A DNA stretch of 64,000 bases from Punica granatum (GCF_007655135.1 NC_045133.1:6920376-6984375), one strand, 5' to 3'. Shown: positions 36,283 through 48,102, counted from the stretch's first letter. The notes: a model not told the origin generated them from the sequence alone. A program made the numbers and translations.

Positions 36283-36720
36283 TCTCGATGTATACCACTT
36301 GATATTCGGAAGTCTACTAGATTAGACTAATCTAGATTCAAGTGAGATCGAACCATTTAAGGTTAAAACTCTTCCAATCATGAATTTTCTAGTCACAAGA
36401 CTCATGCTCAATTAAGGATACCAAATGCCAATTTACTTAACTCGCGATGATAAAAAGTCTATTCCTATTCGTTAGCAATTTAAATTGTCTCTTTTTATTA
36501 GTGATTTTTTACATTGAGTACCACTTGATACTCGAAAGTCCAATGGTTCGATTAATATGAGCTTGGGCGAGGTTGACCCACTAAGGGATATATCTTCTCC
36601 CAAGCATGATTTTTTTTTCTAGTCACAAGACTCACTCCCGAGGTCTTACCATAGGATTATAAGCGCCGACTCATCTAAAATCAACTCATGTTAATATAAA
36701 GCTATTTAAATTCGTCACTA
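36283..36720 (-). mobile_element. Two adjacent SINE copies, family B (diverged)
   Basis: About 36283-36480 and 36515-36720. Both carry CACTTGATA(T/C)TCG(G/A)AAGTC, a block resembling the inverted B-box region near 'ttttctagtcacaagactca', and the same downstream sequence. They match in inverse the full copy at 52793-52966 ('cttaagagacagacc', 'ggttcgagttt'). Confidence 0.5.
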
Positions 36721-38145
36721 ATTTAAGTAGCTTTTTTAATTTGAGGCATTAGAAATATCCTTTTAATAAATTTTAACCTATTGCGAGGAAGCTCGTCCAC
36801 CTAAAATTAGCGGATCACTTAAAGCCTATTATATTGCGTCATGATACTTTAATTAGAAATGTTGAAAATTCAGATCAAGATTATCGGAAAGAAAGTGTTA
36901 GCTTTTATAAAATATTAATTAGTACAATATTTTAAAAAATATGGATCATTTACTAATCAAATGAGTGTTCATAATTTTTACACATAAATAGTTGTATCAT
37001 AATTTTAATTCTACTACATATTAGTTATTACGCAGACTACTATAACAAATCAAAAAATTCATGAATTTTTTTCTCTGATCCTTGGCATCGTGCGGGTGCA
37101 ATAAATGATATATACCAATATTTAAAACAAAATACACTTTTAGATAAAATAAAACCATTAAGTATCAGTATATAAACCAAAATTTGGATAAAAGTATTTA
37201 AAAAGTTGTAAAGGTATTTTTTTTCATAGATATAAATGTGAAAATTTTTATAAAAGAAGTTAGTACGAATGCCAAGTGGACAGCTATCGTATTCACATTT
37301 TCCCCCCTAAATCGTGAGATTTTCTAGTGGTTAAAAATTTAGTCGAATGGAATTTATATTTTTCATATTTCCTTGAAATGGTAGAACTTGGTTACAATTT
37401 CTTTTTTTTTTTTAATGATTAATGATACCTTTGGTTACTATTTTCAATAAATCATCGTCAATAAACTAGTTAAATTTAAAAACAAAATATTTGAAATCAT
37501 TTCTAGAGTTTATCAATATGAATTTAACATAGAAAGCTTTCGAATTGTGTTATCTTATTAACATATGCTTACCATCGATACATATTGCATTGCCTCTCTT
37601 TTACTTTTTCGAACATTAGCCGTGGTATTCTCAGGAAATTAACTATAGAAAGAAGCTGCAAAACGAACTGTCCCTTTGATAATGAAGCTGTGTTCAATTA
37701 TTGTGCCAACAAAAATTGTGCGAATATCTACATTAGGCATAGACAGAAACTATTGAGGGGAGCAATCCAAAATTATTAATTATTGGTGACTGCATTTGCC
37801 AGTTGATACTGTTATGGGTCCCAAATCAATCGCCCACTTGGGTTGCCCAAAATCTTCAACTTTTTGGACTCTTATTTGAGGAGAAATTCTCAGACACGAA
37901 GATTAAAAAGAGAAACAAAAGAACCACACCCGGGATTTACGTGGTTTGCAACAATGCTGTGTGATCTTTATGTTCATGGATAAAGGAGGTTCAAACAATA
38001 TTTACTCATTCAATAGTTAATTATGCGTGTGGAATATATAAATATGTATTAACGTAATCCTAAATAGCCGAAATAAATCATATTTACAAATATATATATA
38101 TATATAATTCACTAACAACTTAATAAAATTTGATGGGTTCAAACA
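36721..38145. other. Gene-free, AT-rich
   Basis: No coding signal. Around 37810-37980 the sequence (ACACCCGGGATTTACGTGGTT) is of a type seen near plant retrotransposon LTRs, but I found no second LTR. Confidence 0.4.
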
Positions 38146-38149
38146 ACAG

Positions 38150-38290
38150 AGGGCATAGTGCTGTGATAGATGCCTTCATCGGATAATTTAGAGGTTTTTC
38201 TATTCGATTCTTGTGATGAAATATGTGTCTTTTTATTAGATTTTTCATTTATTTATACAAGACTCATACTTTTTTTATAAATAAAAAAAG
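38150..38290 (+). mobile_element. SINE-like element, family A (diverged)
   Basis: An A-box-like GGCATAGTGCTGTGATAG, a B-box-like TATTCGATTCTTG about 45 bp on, and an A-rich tail at 38276-38290. Confidence 0.4.
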
Positions 38291-39306
38291 AAATTAATCA
38301 ACCCTGGTTATATAATCGAGGTCGTCCCGTAAAATTTAAGACAGTCTGACAAGTCCTAATTCTGAGAGGTTGGACCTGCGTAAATGAGTGATGTTTTAAA
38401 GAGAGAGAAGACAAGAAATATGGTTAAAAACCAGATGTCAATCAAATGATTGGAAGGTAGCACTCTTTTTTTTTTTTAATGTACATATATTACTTGATAT
38501 TAGAAAATTCAACGGGTCAAACTAATTCAATAAGAGTAAAAAATCTTCAAATTATAGATATTTTTTTCTCTATTCAAAAGATTCAGATTTGATATTTTTG
38601 TTAAGAAGAAAAGGTACCGAATCGAATGAACGAACTCAACAGTGCTTAGAGAAATGATGTTTTCCCTGTGTTTGCATGGAGGAAGACAAAATAACTGCAC
38701 AACCCAACAAATTAGCAGTTCTAGCAAACCCACACTCTCCTTGTTTTCTCTTCTTTCCCCTCACCTCACCTCCACTCACTGCCACATCCATCTCTTGTTT
38801 TCTTCAATATCCTGATAAGTCTCCAAGGTCGATCATGCCCTAATAAAACCAAACACAACCTTCAATGTCTAAGTTGATTGATTGAAAAAGAATTGATTGA
38901 GAAAGGTCGATATGCTCGGGGTGCAAACGATCCTCTCCTCTGGTTCGCGAAAAGCCGGGGTTACTGTGCTAGATGAAGACTTGGATTTGATCCATTAGTT
39001 TTATATCTTCTCAATTGAAGATTTAGAGGTACATCAAAATGCAAATGGTTGCGATTTTTTTTCCCCAGAAGTGAATGATCCAAATCATGAAACAAAATCA
39101 CAAATTAAAGGGAGTTTATTGAATCCTATAACCCGTCAAGAAATCAATCATATGATTTTTATACTTTTGCCTGTTACATCATGAGACCATGTAAGAAGCG
39201 CTCTCTCTTCACTTTGCTAATGTCGAAGATCCAATGACCGCGCTAACTTTGGAACCATGTAACACGTACACATATATTATATCACAACTATATGCGTGTA
39301 TTTAGG

Positions 39307-39452
39307 GTTTTTTTTTCCTGTCATAAGGGAAGCTCATGAACTCATTACAATGAAATGAAAATCCTAGTTATCTAATAAAGGGGCAAGAATAGTCCTATAG
39401 CGAAAATCGAACCTGTAACATTTTGGGTAATAGGCAAGAAGAGGTGTGATGA
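39307..39452 (-). mobile_element. SINE, family A
   Basis: In inverse, it has the family A order: a T-run tail at 39307, 'aagggaagctcatgaactc', 'aatcctagttatctaataaa', the B-box complement 'atcgaacctgtaac' and a GC-richer 5' end at about 39440. Confidence 0.55.
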
Positions 39453-40007
39453 AAAGAGTAGAGAGAATATTTCAAAATGTAAATCCATATATGTAATTAA
39501 CTGCTTTTAATACTTACTGTAATGAGTTACATTCTGGTCATTGAGCTGGAGAGATTTGAAATGCAACATAACAAAAGATAGATCTCTCGAAACACAATAG
39601 AATGTAACGTAATGACACGCAATGACAAGACGACTATATATGTAGATGTAGCACTAGTCAAAGAAATGCATACTTAGAGCTATTGGAAATTAAGGTTCAT
39701 CAAGACATGTATATGTAAGTAAATCACTTGAAGCAAGCACGATGAATCGATCCTTCATCTCCCATGTTGTCTTCAGGTTGTGTCGTTGTGTTTTCAATGT
39801 CCAACAAGCACATCTCGGCATGGATGATTTCAAATCGGGAAGTAAAGCACACTCAAAAACAAAAGTCAAGATATCACAAGAGTTGATTTTGAAAGGAAGA
39901 TGGATGGACAGAGACAAGTCCTCTCTAGCACGACATGAGAAAGCTAATAAAATCGATCTTGAGTGTGGAGGAGGATCGATTTGATCGCGACGCGGTTGAA
40001 GGTCACT

Positions 40008-40994
40008 TCAGGAGGACTTCTCCTCAATGGCAAGGTCCTCAGCTATGTTCCCACAAGGGTTCAGAGGATCGAGGAACGGTTGAATCTCGCAGCACTTCTT
40101 GGTGGCAAGAGGCAGCTTCTTCTTCATGGTAGTGACTATGTCGTGGACGATGGGAATCGAGTCATTCAAGTTCATGTACTTCCTTGCGATGATGACTGAA
40201 TTTATAACGTCATCGGTGGGATGAAACACTGAAAGGAACTCGAAGCCTCGGAGATCGGAGGGGTCAATGACTGGGTAGAGGAAAGCCCTAGCCCCATGTG
40301 CACTCCGGACCACCAAGATTGCGCCAGGAGCCATGTGGTTGGCCAGGTGAGCAATAACCCTAACCTTCTCCTCCTCAGCCATCCCCACGAGGGCCGCCAG
40401 GAACACGACGTCGTAGTCCCCTAGTGCGGTCGTGACATTCATTATGTCATCGGTATGGAATAGGACCCGCTTGGACAAGTCCGGGTCGGGTAGGACGAGG
40501 CGAAGAGCCTTGGAATTGGCGGACGGGTCGATGTCGTAGTTGTGGAAGACGGTATCATTGAGATGATTGGCAGCAAGGACAAGGGTGGTCAACGGGAGCG
40601 GGCCAGAGCCCACGAAAGCGACGCGGGCCGGGGCCCCACAGGTCAAGTGTTGGGAGAGGAGGTCGAACTCGAGGCGGGCGAGCTTGAGGTAGTTGTTGTA
40701 GTAAGGGAAGAGGTGGAGGTGGTCGAGGGGGTGGTCGAAGGAGGCGAGGAGGGACGAGAAGTGGCTCTCAAGGAGGCCCTCGGCCTCGCCACATAAGCGG
40801 ATGAGGTCGGACCGGATCTCCTGGACCTTAGAGCAAAGGCTGTCGACCTCGATGGGGTGCGGGGGGATGCACGTGAGGACCAGCTGAGTGAAGAGGTTGT
40901 TGACATCTTTGCATGGGGATAGGGTCTCGAGGGAAGAGATCTTGGCGTGCAGTTCGCAGATGGTTCTGATGAGAGGGTCTTCTTGGCAAACCAT
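40008..40994 (-). CDS. NAS: Nicotianamine synthase
   Basis: A single exon of 328 residues, typical for the family (about 310-335) and intronless as NAS genes usually are. It joins three S-adenosylmethionines, releasing methylthioadenosines, to make nicotianamine, the plant chelator for Fe, Cu, Zn and Ni transport. Family motifs are present. The N-terminus has LIRTICELHAKISSLETLSP and NNLFTQLVLTC. The central SAM-binding core has LEFDLLSQH, VAFVGSGPLPLTTLVLA and FHNYDIDPSANSKA. The C-terminus has DYDVVFLAALVGM, GAILVVRSAHGARAFLYPV and FHPTDDVINSVIIARK. The C-terminal tail is variable. A CATAAATAATC box lies about 130 bp upstream (complement of about 41122-41134) and could be the TATA element. 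A Mutator-like MITE sits about 255 bp upstream. No damage to the frame is seen. Confidence 0.97.
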   Translation of the reverse strand: MVCQEDPLIRTICELHAKISSLETLSPCKDVNNLFTQLVLTCIPPHPIEVDSLCSKVQEIRSDLIRLCGEAEGLLESHFSSLLASFDHPLDHLHLFPYYNNYLKLARLEFDLLSQHLTCGAPARVAFVGSGPLPLTTLVLAANHLNDTVFHNYDIDPSANSKALRLVLPDPDLSKRVLFHTDDIMNVTTALGDYDVVFLAALVGMAEEEKVRVIAHLANHMAPGAILVVRSAHGARAFLYPVIDPSDLRGFEFLSVFHPTDDVINSVIIARKYMNLNDSIPIVHDIVTTMKKKLPLATKKCCEIQPFLDPLNPCGNIAEDLAIEEKSS

Positions 40995-41240
40995 GTCGAC
41001 ACCGTGAGGTTATTTTTGTCGTCGACAGCCTTTCACGAAGATTGATTGTGTGTTTAGAAAATGGAGGGATTGGCTTTGGAAGAGATGCTTAGGATGTTGT
41101 CATCCTGCCCTTCGATGGCCGATTATTTATGGGCTCCTTGTGGGGTCCATTTAGTGGCAATGCAATGCTTGTTACTCCTTTTTATTTTTGTATTAAAATC
41201 AATGTCCCAAAGTATCCCTAGCTATAGCTTGGTTTTATTA

Positions 41241-41604
41241 TAAAAGAAAATAATTTTTACCTAAAATGGCTCATGATTTATCTGTTTTGTCATATCTATT
41301 TTATGTTTTTTATTATCAAATTTGTCACATGATTTACTTTTTGTATCAAATTCATCCCGGCGTTATCTTTTCCGTCGACATCTAACGGTCGTGCTAACAT
41401 GGCTTTGTGAAGAGATAGTGGGCCACACTTGCCATGTGGGCGTCACGTCAGCATGGCCGTTAGATGTCAACGGAAAAAATAACGCCGGGATAGATTTGAT
41501 ACAAAAAATAAACCATGAGATAGATTTGATTAAAAAAAACATACGATAGATTTGACAAAACGGGTAAATCATAAGTCATTTTAGGTAAATTCTCCTAAAA
41601 GAAA
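41241..41604. mobile_element. Mutator-like MITE with 9-bp target duplication, in the NAS promoter region
   Basis: The element is 41250-41595 (346 bp), with inverted arms of about 140 bp (TTTTTACCTAAAATGGCTCA at left; inverse TCATTTTAGGTAAATTCT at right). It is flanked by TAAAAGAAA at 41241-41249 and 41596-41604. The palindrome runs inward through 'catctaacggtc' / 'gccgttagatgtc'. It is non-coding. Confidence 0.9.
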
Positions 41605-41799
41605 CATATGTAAATTGTGGTTTTTTTAACTTACGGCATATGACGTACTCATTAGTCTCGATGATTTTCTTTTCACATTTTTAATTGTATGTTTGATAGG
41701 CGTGAAGGGAAATGAATGCAAGGGCATGAACCATATAGACGACATTCTGTATGCATGGTTCATTTCATTCAATTCTTTTTTCTTTTCTTTTTTTGTGTC

Positions 41800-41965
41800 A
41801 TAATATCCGAAAGTTCAATTGGCTCTAACTAATTCAGTTTGAATCCAGTTAATCCATTAAGAGATAAAATTCTCACAACGAAAATATTTTTCATTTACAA
41901 AACTCGAACTCAAAACATTACGTAAGAGAAACAAAAACAGATCACTTGATGAACCAATCGGATTC
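41800..41965 (-). mobile_element. SINE, family B (diverged)
   Basis: In inverse it matches the full family B copy at 52793: 'tatccgaaagttcaattgg', 'ccattaagagataaaattctc', 'aaaactcgaactcaaaac' (B-box region) and 'cttgatgaacc' at the 5' side. Confidence 0.5.
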
Positions 41966-43370
41966 TTTTTTTTTTTTTATTAATGCATCTCAAACATCTC
42001 ATAAGAGATTACTAGCTAGTGAATAGACTACCATTAGTGACTATATGTGATCAATTATGATATGTAGATTATTTTTAAAATAATTATAATATTTATTAGG
42101 GGCATTAATTATATGTGCAGTGCGTTTTTTCAAATAATAATAGGGAAAACTACACATTTAGTTTCGTACTTTTACCCATTTTTCTGTTTTATCCTTTTTC
42201 TATTATATTTTCTCTTTTAATCATATACCTTACATTACTTTTCTGTTTTTGTCATTCTGTTAACTCTTCCTTAACTTTGATGAGTTAGCTTCGTATGAGT
42301 GCTCCATCAATGACACATCAGCTATTCTCCATCGGCTGCTACCCGTCAACTTACACATTTAATTCAATTCATCTCTACTTTAAATCTAGTTCAAATTATT
42401 AAAAAGAAGAAAAAAGAAAAAAAGAAAAAATATGAAAAAAGAAAGAAGAAGATGAACAAGCGGCAGCAAGGAGGGACTTCGCTTGTTCCTTTTCTTCGCG
42501 GAGTCCAAGTAAAGCATGAGTAAAATCAAATTTTCAAATCCAAGGGAAATCAAATTAAAACCAACTTTTAAAATTTCTAAGCTAACAAAAACCCTAACGC
42601 AATCAAGCGAATCCCAAATTTTGCTTCGATACTCTCCTTTCATTGCCATTACTTAATTTGAAGATTTGTTGTTGGCTTTGATCAATTTGAGTCTTTCTCT
42701 TTGGAGTTTCAAAGTAAATTTTCGAACATTTTTTGTTAGATCTCAAAATCAACAATGAACTTTTTCTTTCATTGAACGAGAAGACTCAACAAAGAAGAGA
42801 AATGCGAAGTATATATACTAAATTGGGAGCAAAGCATAAAATAGAAGCAGCACTGAAATGAGGAATCCAACTTTACTACTTGGCCTTCCTGTTGGATTCA
42901 TGTTCGTCTTCTTCTTCTTCTACTGCTTGTATGTTCTTTGATTATCTTTATTTTTCCTTCTTTTGAGATAAATCCGATTGTAGTGAAAGATGAAGTATAC
43001 TTTTATAATCGATTGAATTTTTTATCGGTTTCATTTCATCCCTCTATTGCTGTTTCTTTTTTGGATAATAAATTGCTGACCTATCATTTATACTGCACCC
43101 ACAAGGATCCAACTCAGTATACTTAAAGGAATAAATAACGGAAGGACGAATAGCAACGGAAGATACACGATGAAAATAGAAAAAAAAATGAAAAAAGAAT
43201 GAAAATAGAAAAGTTGACAACTGAAAGTATAGTTTTTCCATAATAATAATAACATTTATTAAGGTCATTAATTATATGTGTAGTTAGTTTATTTTTTTTA
43301 AAAATGATAGTATTTATTAGGGGCATGAAATATATGTATAGTTAGTTTTAATATATGGATTGATTATTTC
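41966..43370. other. Gene-free, repeat-derived
   Basis: A single Mutator-type arm appears to start near 42145 (GGGAAAACTACACATTTAG) without a clear partner. 'tatttattaggggcat' recurs at about 42090 and 43310. Short frames in this stretch are low-complexity. Confidence 0.4.
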
Positions 43371-43378
43371 AGCCATAT

Positions 43379-43897
43379 TAAATATAAGTGAAAAAGACAA
43401 AAACCCCAATTTTGGTTTAGGGTCGGGACAAATCGCACCATATTTTTTTATTTGGGACAATTAGTTCTATGTGGTTTGCTCCGTTAAACATAGGGGGTTA
43501 CGGCGTTAATTTTTTTCATTTTCAGTCCTCAATCTTTAACTTTTTAATCATTTTGGTTCTAAATCTTTTTCTTTTATCATTCATATTTTCAACTTTTCAT
43601 TTTATTTCATTTTAGTCCTATAAAGAAAATCAAAAGGGAAGGGGGGGTCGGGGCTGCCAATCAGCGACCCCGATCCCGACCCCTCCACCGAGGTCGCCGG
43701 TACCCACAGAGGACGCCGACGACCTTGATGGAGGGGTCGGGGTCGCCGATTGGCAGCCCCAACCCCAAATCAACCGAGGACTTCGAGTCTAACGGAGCAA
43801 ATCACAGGAGGGCTAATTGTCCCAAACAAAAGAACATGGTGCGATTTGTCCATACCCTAAACCACAAGGAGGTTTTTGTCTTTTTCCCTAAATATAA
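43379..43897. mobile_element. Mutator-like MITE with 9-bp target duplication and G/C-rich palindromic core
   Basis: The element is 43388-43888 (501 bp). It starts GTGAAAAAGACAAAAACC and ends with the inverse GGTTTTTGTCTTTTTCCC. It is flanked by TAAATATAA at 43379-43387 and 43889-43897. The core is a strong inverted repeat: GGGGTCGGGGCTGCCAATC at about 43644 pairs with GATTGGCAGCCCC at about 43752. It is non-coding. Confidence 0.92.
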
Positions 43898-44850
43898 CCT
43901 TATTCAATCTAAATGTAGTTTATTTTACTGTATACTAGTGTTCAATCTAGTACGTGCAAGGGTTTTGAATCATTATTTTAATATTTTAATTCTTAAGAAC
44001 AATAAGAATTTAGAACTATTAATTCGAATTTCAAACAATAAGTTCTAATATAATAGGCAAAATCTAAATGATGCAATGACAAATTTTTAAAATAACATTT
44101 AATGATATTCTTACTTTCGAAGTCATTTTTTTTCCTTTTTCAGCTGATTTTTTTTTTCTGTGAACATAAGTTCTTAGAGTTAGTGTTTGCAAATGATTCT
44201 TTTAGAAATCTAGCATGAAAGTTGACTTAATTATTTTAAAATAAAATTATATTAATTAGCGACAATTTTGCAACTATTTTTTTAATTTAGTATCCATTGA
44301 TCATTTAATTACTGCATATATTTAGTTTAGTTAATACTAATTGTTTTGAACTTTTCCTTAAAGTAGTATTCTTCGATGTTGATATTGTTCAACGTTGAAC
44401 TTTTATTTCTAAATATGACTATAAATTATAATTAGTGACTTGTAATAATTTATTTATATATGTTCAATTTATTACTTTGAATAGAATGAAAATAATGTTT
44501 TAATCAATTTTCATATTTAATTATTGTCTTAATAAATCTTAGAATAGTTGTTGCGTTTTTTTGAAAAGCATTTGATGAACTATCGAGAAGCATTTATTGA
44601 TTTTAAGTTAGTTTTACATAATGTATATTGATAGAGAGATGCTTGAAACCCTAACATAGCCATAATTATTTGGGGTAACAATCATTAAAAATGAGAACAT
44701 TATGATTTGATTGAATTAATAATATATTCAGAGTTCGCATGACAAAATTCAAAATGCAAGTAATTTATTAAAAAATTAGTACTATTTTATTCAAAATTTA
44801 AGCTACTCAATATTATACGTAATTTATCTCTTTTACATTGTGCAACGTAC
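43898..44850. other. AT-rich, gene-free
   Basis: No gene or complete element recognised. Confidence 0.5.
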
Positions 44851-44988
44851 TTTTTCTGGTTATTAGGAAGGCTAAAGACCTAGTACAATGAAAAAAAATC
44901 CTAACTAACTAATAAATGGGCATAAATCAACATATGACATTTAAATCAACAGGCGATGGCGTGCACCACTGCGTTACACCCTCTTTGA
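44851..44988 (-). mobile_element. SINE, family A
   Basis: Inverse orientation: 'tattaggaaggctaaagacc', 'aatcctaactaactaataaa' and a GC-richer 5' end 'ggcgtgcaccactgcgttaca', which contains the A-box region. Confidence 0.5.
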
Positions 44989-45935
44989 TTGCAATGTACT
45001 TTAGAATGATTGTACCCTAAACCTTCTTGTCTTGCTTAGTTTGCTTTATGATTAATGAAACAGATGCAAAGAACTGAAATATATAACGATCTATATTGAA
45101 CCACCAACAGTAGTCATCTAGTGGTTAACAAATTTACTCTCATGTGGTTTGGTAACTCCAATGTCCTAAGTTCATATCCCCTCTAGTGCATTATCAAAAA
45201 CAATCGCTAGTTGTGTGCATTTTGACTTGGGCTTGGGAAATATCGGCTTATGTAAACTATACTAGACCTTTGGTGGTACTATACTAATGGGGCAAGTATT
45301 TACGCTGGTTGTTCAGTTCGTCTGACATGTTTGCGATTGAATACGAGAGTCTTGACGTTGCGTAGCGGGGGGCGACAAGGTCGTCATTATTGCTGCCCAC
45401 CATTTTACCTAGCAAAAAGGGAAAAAAATCTATATTGGAGTTAAAAGCTACAAAATTCTAATTTTTTTCGGTGGATACAAATTTCTAATTTTATTAAAAT
45501 AAAGTACGAAAGTTTAATTGAGTAACTTATTCAAACGACCCACCTCTCCCGAAAAGCCAACCAAAAAGAGAGAGAGAGAATTGCTTGCAAGCATAGCCAA
45601 AAGTATGTGGCATATCGAGTTTGTCATTCAAAGCTTCAAAAACGACCGAGTTCCGGGTGATTAAGTTATATAAGGCCTAATTGACTTTCTCGGATGGTCG
45701 ATTGAGAGATGAAACTTTTGTGCAAGGCAACTTTGTCTACAAATTCAAGTAGGGTTGAGATCTATAGTCAAACTTATTAGGTTGTCCTTTGGTAAGTTTT
45801 TGTATATATATGTACACTTGATTCGATGTTGATAGTTATCCTGAAAATTCTTTTACTATTAGTCTACTAGAGGGTAAGCAACTATTAATTACGACTCTTT
45901 TAAATTTTACCGGTGATATTATATTATCTATCAAA

Positions 45936-46088
45936 AGAGGGTGTAGTACAGTGGTGCACGCTCTCATCTGGTAATCAAGAAGTTCCAAGTTCGATATTTA
46001 TTGGGGCTACCCGTGGCTATTTATTAGCAATTAAAATTTATATTTCATCGTAATAGGCCATGAGCCTCCTTGTAACCCAAAAAAAAAT
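45936..46088 (+). mobile_element. SINE, family A (best preserved)
   Basis: An A-box-like GTAGTACAGTGGTGCACGC at about 45942 and a B-box-like AAGTTCGATATTT at about 45986 are spaced as in tRNA-derived SINEs. The element ends with CCTCCTTGTAACCC and an A-tail at about 46080-46088. Related copies are at 9838, 38150, 39307, 44851, 52331, 53761 and 60733. Confidence 0.65.
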
Positions 46089-46811
46089 TACAGGTGTTAC
46101 TATAATACTTATCAGTTTTAAACTTTCGAGGCGTGATATATTGTGCCTCGTCATGATTATCGGATTTTATAATAGTCTTTTTAGGTAGTGTGATTAACTG
46201 AACTTATTTGTCAAATCATCGACCCTAATAGCTTTTAATGCGCGATCTCTTGATGCATAGGTTATACTTATGATCAGTCAACCTATTGAACGTGGCAATG
46301 TACACCAACTCGATTAATTAGCATTGAAAATTTAAGAATATTCCCCTATATTTTGGTTTCACACACGCAAAAACCTTCTGATTCTTCCCCTTCATGGTTT
46401 CACACTATGATCTACAGAGTAATTAATAATTAACAAGTGGCGCACAGCCACAAGTTAAAATAATTCATTCTATTTCTAACATTTATCAAAGAATATAAAC
46501 ATATCAACAAATACACGCACGCATACATGTCCAAGAATATATATATTAGAACGATCGAACAACATATCAGATGCATGCCCCAAAATTTATTTTCATGAGA
46601 AAATCAATCTGTTGTCGTATATATATATAGATTCAGTTCACACTAAGCTGGGGCATATATATATATATATGTATATACACTCACACACTCTTAACAACAT
46701 GCATACATCAATTTACTAGCTAGGCATGCCGATAACTAGATATCTAATTGACAGGTAATTTAGGATTTTGACCACTTGGAAGGATATTTCTGGAATATAT
46801 GATACATGTAT
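46089..46811. other. Gene-free, AT-rich
   Basis: Contains short (AT)n runs (about 46618-46630 and 46655-46672). No gene seen. Confidence 0.5.
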
Positions 46812-46959
46812 ATAAATGTATGGGTTTTTCTAACATGACCACGTGTCAAGTGATACACGGTCATCATGGCCGTCCATCCGCAGGCCTCCCGCCGAGTGGA
46901 CGGCCATGATCCCGGTGTCACCTGACACCGAGTCATGTTAGTGGCTCCGATAAATGTAT
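46812..46959. mobile_element. 128-bp hairpin MITE with 9-10-bp target duplication
   Basis: The element, 46822-46949, folds almost end to end: TCTAACATGACCACGTGTCA at the left pairs with TGACACCGAGTCATGTTAG at the right, and CATGGCCGTCCA with TGGACGGCCATG near the centre. ATAAATGTAT flanks both ends (46812-46821, 46950-46959). The duplication length points to the Mutator group. Confidence 0.8.
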
Positions 46960-47547
46960 ATATACACATATATTTGTCACTGAACTTAATATATAATATT
47001 TTGCGGTGGAACTTAATATATAATATTAACCATTAATGGTTTACTTTAATTTCTTAATAGATTAATTGGACAAAATGGTAAAGTCAAGAAACAATATCTA
47101 TTGCAAAGAAAGAATGCTTTATCAAGCTACCGAATCAAAACCACAGTTTACAAAGTAAGACATAACTAAATTAATTTGATATCGATTATTTAGTCAATTA
47201 TCCCACAAAGGTCCTTCGCGGTTCGATGATCTTTTATGTAGCATGTGGCTGAAGAATCGAGAAGAGAATTTTTTGTCAATTGAATTTCTAAGAGATGTCC
47301 CAAAATTTTTCTAATGATAAAAAGAACCGCATGTATGCTACCGTTTCAAAATAAAATCTCCCTATGTTGGCCAAACTTAAAAAAGAAATCTATTTATAGA
47401 AAAAAAAATGACCATCAGCTGGTCCCCTCCCTATTAGGCACAAATGAAAGTTGTCATCAGTAATAATATATTCATTTTTTCGAAAATATGCTAGCAGGGT
47501 TAACCTACAAAGTGTAAACTCCTAGATTCCGCTGCCATTATAAGATA
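46960..47547. other. Gene-free, AT-rich
   Basis: No gene or complete element recognised. Confidence 0.5.
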
Positions 47548-47577
47548 CTAGAGCAATGTACCCGTGTTAAGCACGGT
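47548..47577 (-). mobile_element. Helitron 3' terminus (minus strand)
   Basis: On the minus strand, the hairpin CCGTG-CTTAA-CACGG (perfect 5-bp stem) is followed 9-10 bases later by CTAG and a T. It is the best hairpin of the three minus-strand ends in the window. The 5' end is not identified. Confidence 0.5.
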
Positions 47578-48065
47578 GACAAATATAAAAAGACTGAAAA
47601 TATAGTATACATAGTCTCGCGAACGATTAAATCCAATTAATTAACTAAATTGTAAATTAAACTGATAGGAAATATAGTCTATTAAAATTATAGTTAAAAT
47701 TCGAATTTGACTTTTCAACTAGAGAGGTCATTTGGTGATATTAATTTTCCAATTAAATAGTTTAAAAGGAAAAAAATTTAAAAAAAAAAAGGAAACCAAG
47801 GAGATGGAAAGATAGAAAGAGGAAAAGGGTCTGAGAGAGGGTGAGTGAATGAAAGAAAATAGGAGAAATTGGAGTTGTTTAAGCAAATTTTAATTATAGT
47901 TTTAATTTAGCTGTTGTTATTGATTAAGTTTATTTACTAAAAATATATTTTCAAAGTGAAAATGAGATAGAAATTTTTTTTTCGACCTTTAGAGAAAATA
48001 TCAAACCAGATTATATTTATTGAAAAATTTTCCATGAATATACGTCAATTTGTAAATGAAATAAA

Positions 48066-48068
<3 letters not shown>

Positions 48069-48101
<33 letters not shown>
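48069..48101. repeat. (AT)n microsatellite
   Basis: About sixteen AT units. Confidence 0.95.

Positions 48102-48102
<1 letters not shown>

Noticed and set aside
40542..40796. Glu/Val/Arg-rich plus-strand frame
   Set aside because: It lies inside the nicotianamine synthase coding region on the opposite strand. The odd composition is the reverse reading of the Leu/Ser-rich coding sequence.
42386..43326. Several 60-90-residue frames rich in Phe, Ile and Tyr
   Set aside because: All are in AT-rich DNA with poly-A/T runs, have low complexity, and show no splice logic or family.
46760..46969. 69-residue minus-strand frame
   Set aside because: It covers the hairpin MITE. Palindromic DNA gives open frames without coding meaning.
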